Of a stretch of 64,000 nucleotides of DNA, positions 58,879 to 64,000 are shown in pieces. Origin of the DNA: DASUPK01 sp963695675 (lineage in GTDB: Bacteria; Actinomycetota; Thermoleophilia; Solirubrobacterales; 70-9); assembly GCA_963695675.1 (NCBI GenBank), contig CAVOGY010000002.1:326956-390955 (forward strand). Direction: 5' to 3'. Every line of letters begins with the position of its first letter. Position 1 is the first letter of the stretch. A model generated the notes under the pieces. The model worked only from the letters and a program-made list of their open reading frames with translations, was not told where the DNA came from and made no database searches. A program made the translations under genes and the position numbers.

Positions 58879-60237
58879 ATCGCGACGCTGAGCTCTCCAC
58901 CTCAGACCCGGTACGCCAAGTCCGGCGACGCCTCGATCGCCTACCAGGTCGTCGGCGACGGGCCGATCGACCTGGTCCTCGTCCTCGGCTTCACCACCCA
59001 CCTCGAGCTCCAGTGGGAGTCGCCCCCGCAGGCTCGCTTCTTCGAGCGGCTCGCCTCGTTCTCGCGCCTGATCATCTTCGACAAGCGCGGCAACGGGCTG
59101 TCCGACCCCGTCGCCGAGGTGCCGACCCTCGAGCTCCGGATCGACGACGTCCGGGCGGTGATGGACGCCGCCGGATCCGAGCGGGCGGCCCTCTTCGGGA
59201 TCTCCGAGGGCGGCCCGATGAGCGTGCTGTTCGCGGCCACCCACCCCGAGCGCGTGACGGCCCTGGTGCTGCACGGCGCGATGGGTCGCACCACGGAGGC
59301 CCCCGACTACCCCTGGGCCGCGCCCGCGGAGGCGCTTCGCGAGTCGGCCGCCGAGTTCATCGCCCCCTACTGGGGACAGCACGCGGAGGGGATGGTCGAG
59401 CTCTTCTCGCCGAGCTTCGCCGGCGATCCCGGGGCGGCGGAGTTCACGGCCCGCATGGAGCGCTCCTCCGCCAGCCCCGCGATGGTCCAGCAGATCTTCG
59501 AGATGTTCCTCGACATCGACGTGCGGGACATCCTGCCCACGATCCACGTGCCGACGCTCGTCACCCACCGGCGCGGCGACCGGGTCGTCAATCGACGCGC
59601 CGGCGAGGAGCTCGCCGCGCAGATCCCGGGCGCCCGCTACGTGGAGCTGCCCGGCATCGACCACGTCCCCTGGGCGGGCGACTCCGACGCCGTGCTCGGG
59701 GAGGTCGAGGAGTTCCTGACCGGCGCCCGCTCGGTGGCCGAGCCCGACCGCGTGCTCGCCACGGTGATGTTCACGGACATCGTCGGCTCGACCGAGCGAG
59801 CGGCGGAGCTCGGCGACGCGCGCTGGCGCGAGCTGCTCGCGGCGCATCATGCCGCGGTGCGGCGAGAGCTCGAGCGGTTCAGGGGGCACGAGGTGAAGAC
59901 GCTCGGCGATGGCCTCCTCGCCACCTTCGACGGCCCGGCGCGGGCGATCCGCTGCGGGCGGGCGATCGCGGAGAGCGCCCGCTCGATCGGCCTCGAGGTC
60001 CGCATCGGGCTCCATTCGGGTGAGGTCGAGGTGATGGAGGACGACGTCGGCGGGATCGCGGTCCACATCGCCGACCGCGTCGCCGCTCTGGCCGACCCGG
60101 GCGAGGTGTTGGTCACCAGCACGGTCAAGGACCTGGTCGCCGGATCGGGGATCCCGTTCGCCGAGCGCGGCGAGCAGCAGCTCAAGGGAATCCCGGACGA
60201 GTGGCGGCTCTTCGCGGCTCCGGGCAGCGACTCCTAG
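58879..60237 (+). CDS. Alpha/beta hydrolase fused to class III nucleotide cyclase
   Basis: The open frame gives an N-terminal alpha/beta hydrolase: YAKSGDASIAYQVVGDGPID, IIFDKRGNGLSDP, nucleophile elbow ALFGISEGGPMSVLFA (G-x-S-x-G), and LPGIDHVPWAGDSDAVLGEV with the catalytic His. The C-terminal cyclase homology domain has VMFTDIVGSTERAAELGDAR, FRGHEVKTLGDGLLATFDGP, IRIGLHSGEVEV-type RIGLHSGEVEVMEDDVGGIA and IADRVAALADPGEVLVTS. No ATG, GTG or TTG lies upstream of the hydrolase in frame; the protein most likely begins near ATC 58879 or CTG 58888, or a base is in error. The first conventional start (GTG 59119) would remove the first third of the hydrolase. Confidence 0.82.
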   Translation: MATLSSPPQTRYAKSGDASIAYQVVGDGPIDLVLVLGFTTHLELQWESPPQARFFERLASFSRLIIFDKRGNGLSDPVAEVPTLELRIDDVRAVMDAAGSERAALFGISEGGPMSVLFAATHPERVTALVLHGAMGRTTEAPDYPWAAPAEALRESAAEFIAPYWGQHAEGMVELFSPSFAGDPGAAEFTARMERSSASPAMVQQIFEMFLDIDVRDILPTIHVPTLVTHRRGDRVVNRRAGEELAAQIPGARYVELPGIDHVPWAGDSDAVLGEVEEFLTGARSVAEPDRVLATVMFTDIVGSTERAAELGDARWRELLAAHHAAVRRELERFRGHEVKTLGDGLLATFDGPARAIRCGRAIAESARSIGLEVRIGLHSGEVEVMEDDVGGIAVHIADRVAALADPGEVLVTSTVKDLVAGSGIPFAERGEQQLKGIPDEWRLFAAPGSDS

Positions 60238-60241
60238 CAAG

Positions 60242-60282
60242 GGACCACCCGGACCGGACCAGGGCCCCTGCTACCGTGGTCC
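60242..60282 (+). terminator. Hairpin downstream of the hydrolase-cyclase gene
   Basis: GGACCAC (60242-60248) pairs with GTGGTCC (60276-60282), four bases after the stop. There is no T-tract. It separates the cyclase from the DEAD-box helicase leader. Confidence 0.4.
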
Positions 60283-60403
60283 GCGTCGGGTCGACCAACC
60301 GGGTCCCCGAGAGGTTCCGTTTCCTCCCTCATTGCGCTCCGAATGCGCCGTTGGTTGGGGTCACTGGATCTCCAACGCAACACGCATAAGGAGTTAGCAA
60401 CAC

Positions 60404-61690
60404 ATGTCTTCAGAGTCATTCGCCGATCTCGGCGTGTCTCGCCCAGTCCTGGGCGCACTCGCCGAGCGCGGCATCACAGAACCATTTGCGGTGCAGAGAC
60501 TTTGCATCGCGGACGTCCTCGCAGGTGAGGACGTCCTCGTCCAGTCGCCGACCGGGTCGGGCAAGACGTTCGCCTTCGGCATCCCGATGGTCGAGCGCAT
60601 CCAGGCCGAGGCGCGCCGCCCCGCGGCCCTCGTCCTCGCGCCCACCCGCGAGCTCGCCGAGCAGATCGTCGACGAGCTCCGCTCGATCGCGCACTCGCGC
60701 GCGCTCAAGATCGCGGCCGTCTACGGCGGCGTCGGCCTCCACGGGCAGGCCAAGCAGGCCGCCAACGCCCACATCGTGGTCGCGACACCGGGCCGCCTCG
60801 AGGACCAGCTGGAGCGGGGCGCCTTCGACCTGAAGCGGATCTCGATCCTCGTCCTCGACGAGGCCGACCGCATGCTCGACATCGGCTTCAAGCCCGCGAT
60901 CGACCGGATCGTGGCGAAGATGCCGCGCGATCGCCAGACCCTCTTCTTCTCGGCGACGCTCGAGGGCGCGTCGGGCAAGCTCGCCGCCGCCTACACCCGC
61001 AACCCGCGACGCCACGTCCACAAGCCGGAGGGGGAGCAGGGCATCGACGTCGAGCACCGCTTCGTCCATCTGTCCCACGAGGCCAAGGTGGACGCGCTCG
61101 TCAAGGAGCTCCGCGACTCAGAGCGAGGCCGCACCCTGGTCTTCGTCCGCACCAAGCGCGGCGCCGACCGCCTCGTCAAGAAGCTCGGTAACCAGAAGGT
61201 CAGGGCGGTGGCCATGCACGGCAACAAGTCCCAGAGCCAGCGCCGGCGCGCGCTCGCCGACTTCGAGCGCGGCAAGACCGACACGCTGGTCGCGACCGAC
61301 GTCGCCTCCCGCGGGATCGACGTCGAGGACATCACCCACGTGATCAACTTCGACGCCCCCGAGGACCGCGACACCTACGTGCACCGCACCGGGCGCACCG
61401 CCCGAGCGGGCGCCTCGGGGGTCGCGGCGAGCTTCGTCCTCCCCGACCAGCACGGCGACATGCGCAGGATCGCCACGGACCTCGGCCTGCACCACGAATT
61501 TGACTCGGGCCCAGGCTTCGAGCACGCCGCTCGCCAGCACTCCGGCAACGGAGGGGCGAGCGGCAAGAGCTTCAATCGCAACGGCCGCGGCAACCGCAAG
61601 GGCCACAAGTCCGGCAACGGAGGCCCGCGGACCTACAGCGCGCGCCCGCCGCGCAACCGCCGCAGGCGCCGCCGCGCCAAGGTCGTCTAG
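60404..61690 (+). CDS. DEAD-box ATP-dependent RNA helicase
   Basis: The 428-residue helicase has all core motifs: Q motif (FADLGVSRPVLGALAERGIT, FAVQ), I (SPTGSGKTFAF), Ia (LAPTRELAEQI), Ib (VVATPGRLEDQL), II (VLDEADRMLDIGF), III (FFSATLEG), IV (TLVFVRTKRGADRLV), V (ATDVASRGIDVED) and VI (YVHRTGRTARAG). The C-terminal ~70 residues are Asn/Gly/Arg-rich (GASGKSFNRNGRGNRKGHKS, NRRRRRRAKVV), a typical RNA-binding tail of cold-shock or ribosome-assembly helicases. ATAAGGAG precedes ATG 60404, after a ~165-base gap that may be a regulated leader. Confidence 0.95.
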   Translation: MSSESFADLGVSRPVLGALAERGITEPFAVQRLCIADVLAGEDVLVQSPTGSGKTFAFGIPMVERIQAEARRPAALVLAPTRELAEQIVDELRSIAHSRALKIAAVYGGVGLHGQAKQAANAHIVVATPGRLEDQLERGAFDLKRISILVLDEADRMLDIGFKPAIDRIVAKMPRDRQTLFFSATLEGASGKLAAAYTRNPRRHVHKPEGEQGIDVEHRFVHLSHEAKVDALVKELRDSERGRTLVFVRTKRGADRLVKKLGNQKVRAVAMHGNKSQSQRRRALADFERGKTDTLVATDVASRGIDVEDITHVINFDAPEDRDTYVHRTGRTARAGASGVAASFVLPDQHGDMRRIATDLGLHHEFDSGPGFEHAARQHSGNGGASGKSFNRNGRGNRKGHKSGNGGPRTYSARPPRNRRRRRRAKVV

Positions 61691-61694
61691 CGGT

Positions 61695-61865
61695 TCAGCC
61701 CACCCGGCGGTCGTCCCCGCGCCTCTGGGCGCGAACCCAGGCGGCGGGATCGGAATCCCACTCGTGACCCTCGTCGGGGATCGTCCCGATCGAGGCGAGA
61801 ATGTCGTCCCAGCGCCTCCTGTCCTCCAGAGCGCGCAGAACTCGCGTGAGCCATGCCCACCTCAT
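61695..61865 (-). CDS. Possible 56-aa protein of unknown function
   Basis: On the minus strand ATG 61865 opens a frame reading MRWAWLTRVLRALEDRRRWD, DILASIGTIPDEGHEWDSDP and AAWVRAQRRGDDRRVG, ending TGA. Most codons end in G or C and the composition is protein-like. GGGG lies just before the ATG. It converges on the helicase gene with a four-base gap. No family is recognised. Confidence 0.45.
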   Translation of the reverse strand: MRWAWLTRVLRALEDRRRWDDILASIGTIPDEGHEWDSDPAAWVRAQRRGDDRRVG

Positions 61866-61900
61866 ATGCCCCAGCTTGACATACCAACGTCACGGAATTG

Positions 61901-61929
61901 CGAACGGCCCGCGTGACGCGGGCCGTTCG
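61901..61929. terminator. 13-bp perfect hairpin upstream of the tRNA-like gene
   Basis: CGAACGGCCCGCG pairs with CGCGGGCCGTTCG around a TGA loop. A second hairpin (CCGGGGC/GCCCCGG, 61939-61957) follows. On the minus strand both lie downstream of the tRNA-like gene and could end its transcript; neither has a T-tract. Confidence 0.55.
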
Positions 61930-61986
61930 GGGTTGAAACCGGGGCGTGCGGCCCCGGCGCGTGAATCAGTACCGACATGGTAAGCG

Positions 61987-62076
61987 CGGAGGGCGCCGGA
62001 CTCGAACCGGATCCGGCCTTGCGGCCGGACGCAGTGATCCTGATTCACGCGTCTCGCCTTGAGACTTCAACCCTCC
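61987..62076 (-). tRNA. Class II tRNA-like gene of uncertain identity (candidate anticodon CAG; Ser/Sec-like features)
   Basis: On the minus strand 90 nt fold into a cloverleaf: acceptor GGAGGG/CCCTCC (plus a T-G pair), D-arm GTCTC-AAGGC-GAGAC, anticodon stem GTGA/TCAC with loop ATCAGGA, long variable arm TCCGGCC-GCAA-GGCCGGA, T-arm CCGG-TTCGAGT-CCGG and discriminator G. The D-arm and G73 resemble tRNA-Sec or tRNA-Ser, but the 7-base loop centres on CAG (Leu) with T33 and G37 in place. The anticodon stem has only four clean pairs, followed by an unpaired T. The base pair between the acceptor and T stems (T x C) is a mismatch. Flanking bases extend the outer pairing (GCGC/GCGC). Confidence 0.7.
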
Positions 62077-62145
62077 GCGCACGAACCAACTGATCAGCTC
62101 AGCCGTGACGAGCGACGCGCGGATTGCGTCAACTCCGGAACGGGC

Positions 62146-63999
62146 TCAGCCCGAGCCGTTGGTGGCCGCCGCCACGGCCCGCGCCCTGGTGCGGGCGGCC
62201 TTCACCCGCGTGACCTGATCGAGGTCGTTCTTGCGCGGCCTGATCGACTCGGGCGTGATCTCGACGCTCTCGTCCGCGCGGATGAACTCGATCGCCTCCT
62301 CGAGCGAGAGGCGCTTGGCCGGCACCAGCCGGATCAGCTGGTCGGCCGCCGCCGCCCGGACGTTGGTCTGCTGCTTCTCCTTGATCGCGTTGACGTCGAT
62401 GTCCTCGGCGCGCGAGTTCTCGCCGACGATCATTCCCTCGTAGACGTCCTCGCCCGGGCCGACGAAGAGCATGCCGCGCTCCTGCAGGCCGAAGAGCGCG
62501 AAGGCGGCGGTCTTCCCCTGGCGGTCGGCGACCAGCGAGCCGGTCGGCCGCATCCGCAGGTCGCCGGCCCAGGGCTCCCAGCGGTCGAAGACGTGGTGCA
62601 TCAGGCCGGTGCCGCGGGTCTCGGTCAGGAACTCGGTCCGGAAGCCGATCAGCCCGCGCGCCGGCACCAGGAACTCGAGGCGAACCCAGCCGGTCGAGTG
62701 GTTGACCATCTGCTCCATCCGCCCCTTGCGCACCGCGAGCGCCTGGGTGACGACGCCGACGAAGTCCTCGGGCACGTCGATCGAGAGGAGCTCGACCGGC
62801 TCGCAGAGCTTGCCGTCGACCTCGCGGGTCAGCACCTGCGGCTGGCCGGCGGTGAGCTCGAACCCCTCGCGCCGCATCAGCTCCAGCAGCACGACCAGCT
62901 GCAGCTCGCCGCGCCCCTCGACCTCCCAGACGTCGGGCCGCTCGGTGTCGCGGACCCGGATCGAGACGTTCCCGACCAGCTCCTGGTCGAGGCGGTCGCG
63001 GATCTGCCGCGCCGTCAGGCGCGATCCCTCCCTGCCCGCCAGCGGCGAGGTGTTGATCCCGACCGTGATCGAGAGCGAGGGCTCGTCCACCGTGATCACC
63101 GGCAGCGGCCGCGGGTCCTCGGGATCGGCGAGCGTCTCCCCGATCGTCACGTCGGGCAGGCCGGCGACGGCGATGATCTCGCCGGGCCCGGCCTCGGCGG
63201 CCTCGACCCGGTCGAGCGCCTCGGTCACGTAGAGGTTGCTGACCGTCGCGGGCTCGATCTCGCCGTTCGCGCGGCACCAGGCGATCCGCTGCCCGGCGCG
63301 AATCGTCCCGTTCCGCACCCGGCAGAGCGCGAGCCTCCCTACATAAGGGGACGCGTCCAGGTTGGTGACGTGCGCCTGCAGCGGCGCGCCCTCCTCGTAC
63401 TCGGGCGCCGGGATCCGCTCCAGCACCAGGTCGAGGAGGGGGGAGAGGTCGGTGCCCTCGACGCCCTCCTCCAGCGAGGCCCAGCCGGCCCGGGCGTTCG
63501 TGTAGACGATCGGAAAGTCGATCTGCGACTCGTCGGCATCGAGGTCGAGGAAGAGCTCATAGACCTCATCGACCACCTCGCCGATCCGGGCATCGGGCCG
63601 ATCGACCTTGTTCACCACCAGGATCACCGGCAGCTTCGCCTCGAGCGCCTTGCGGAGCACGAAGCGCGTCTGGGGGAGGGGCCCCTCGGAGGCGTCGACG
63701 AGGAGCAGCACCCCGTCGACCATCGTCAGCCCGCGCTCGACCTCCCCGCCGAAGTCCGCATGCCCGGGCGTGTCGATGATGTTGAGCTTGGTCTCCCCGT
63801 ACCGAACGGCCGTGTTCTTGGCGAGGATCGTGATCCCCTTCTCCCGCTCGAGATCCATGGAGTCCATGACCCGCTCGGCGACGTCCTGCCCGGACCGAAA
63901 CGCCCCGGACTGCCAGAGCATGGCGTCGACGAGCGTCGTCTTGCCGTGGTCGACGTGGGCGATGATCGCGACGTTGCGGAGGTCGGAGCGGCGGGGCAT
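62146..63999 (-). CDS. typA: Ribosome-associated GTPase TypA/BipA
   Basis: BipA is a translational GTPase acting in ribosome assembly and stress adaptation. The 617 residues are complete: G1 IAHVDHGKTTLVDAMLWQSG, switch region REKGITILAKNTAV, G3 IDTPGHADFGGEVER, G4 VVNKVDRPDARI, then domain II (QAHVTNLDASPYVGRLALCR), EF-G-like domains III and V, and the BipA-specific C-terminal domain (RGLIGFRTEFLTETRGTGLM, GMIVGENSRAEDIDVNAIKE, KQQTNVRAA). The ATG is at 63999, one base from the window end, so any upstream signals are outside. A tRNA-like gene lies 69 bases after its stop. Confidence 0.97.
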   Translation of the reverse strand: MPRRSDLRNVAIIAHVDHGKTTLVDAMLWQSGAFRSGQDVAERVMDSMDLEREKGITILAKNTAVRYGETKLNIIDTPGHADFGGEVERGLTMVDGVLLLVDASEGPLPQTRFVLRKALEAKLPVILVVNKVDRPDARIGEVVDEVYELFLDLDADESQIDFPIVYTNARAGWASLEEGVEGTDLSPLLDLVLERIPAPEYEEGAPLQAHVTNLDASPYVGRLALCRVRNGTIRAGQRIAWCRANGEIEPATVSNLYVTEALDRVEAAEAGPGEIIAVAGLPDVTIGETLADPEDPRPLPVITVDEPSLSITVGINTSPLAGREGSRLTARQIRDRLDQELVGNVSIRVRDTERPDVWEVEGRGELQLVVLLELMRREGFELTAGQPQVLTREVDGKLCEPVELLSIDVPEDFVGVVTQALAVRKGRMEQMVNHSTGWVRLEFLVPARGLIGFRTEFLTETRGTGLMHHVFDRWEPWAGDLRMRPTGSLVADRQGKTAAFALFGLQERGMLFVGPGEDVYEGMIVGENSRAEDIDVNAIKEKQQTNVRAAAADQLIRLVPAKRLSLEEAIEFIRADESVEITPESIRPRKNDLDQVTRVKAARTRARAVAAATNGSG

Positions 64000-64000
64000 G

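Noticed and set aside
61987..62076. Straight call of a selenocysteine tRNA
   Set aside because: The D-arm, variable arm and G73 fit, but TCA cannot be placed after T33 in a 7-base loop, and no selenocysteine genes are in the window.
1..64000. CRISPR arrays, insertion sequences and prophage modules
   Set aside because: No regularly spaced repeats with spacers, no transposase or integrase and no phage structural genes were found; the repeats seen are dispersed palindromes.

Overview
The window is a GC-rich chromosomal segment of a bacterium. Coding positions favour G/C at codon third positions, many starts are GTG or TTG, and adjacent genes often overlap by 1-4 bases. The gene order glmU-prs ... 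rplY(ctc)-pth ... mfd-surA-like-mazG-eno-ftsB/divIC is a conserved Gram-positive/actinobacterial housekeeping order. Gene content (long sigma/zinc-finger fusion, HTH plus Arg-rich protein, DUF5661 protein, hydrolase-cyclase fusion) suggests a deep-branching actinobacterium such as Thermoleophilia/Solirubrobacterales. That placement is an inference, not a measured result. I see no transposase, phage module or CRISPR array.

Layout. 1-11.5 kb: 3' end of rsmI, a membrane-anchored PQQ-type propeller protein, a RemA-like small protein, metG, two secreted proteins (one a trypsin-like protease), then tatD-rsmA-ispE-DedA/PAP2 in a tight operon, a PucR-type regulator and an SRPBCC protein. 11.6-28 kb: tRNA-Gln(TTG), a 54-aa ORF, glmU-prs, small proteins, a GDPD, an ABC1 kinase, and the rplY-pth-crotonase / mfd-PPIase-mazG-eno-divIC block. 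28-37.2 kb: four tandem, translationally coupled paralogues of a ~740-aa GT-C-like membrane glycosyltransferase, three of them frameshifted. 37-48.4 kb: small proteins, csrA, a nuclease, class I aldolase, a GCS2-family ligase, HxlR, a pseudo-rhomboid, methyltransferase, GNAT, a broken UPF0173 hydrolase, an R2-like di-iron protein and a sigma factor fused to a zinc finger and a long tail. 48.5-64 kb: MFS exporter/MarR pair, tRNA-Leu(TAA), two class III cyclases, a CP-ATP-grasp/TPP-enzyme/DUF5661 trio, a UPF0104-type membrane protein, a DEAD-box helicase, an odd class II tRNA-like gene, and typA.

Between and inside genes I find two dispersed palindromic repeat families. Family A (three ~97-bp copies) always starts at the TAG stop codon of a neighbouring gene. 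Family B (three copies) is read through as coding sequence inside mfd and in the PucR-like gene, and also lies just before the mfd start. At least seven genes are interrupted by frame changes, all of the same +1 sense; whether this is biology or a sequencing/assembly artefact cannot be decided from the sequence alone.
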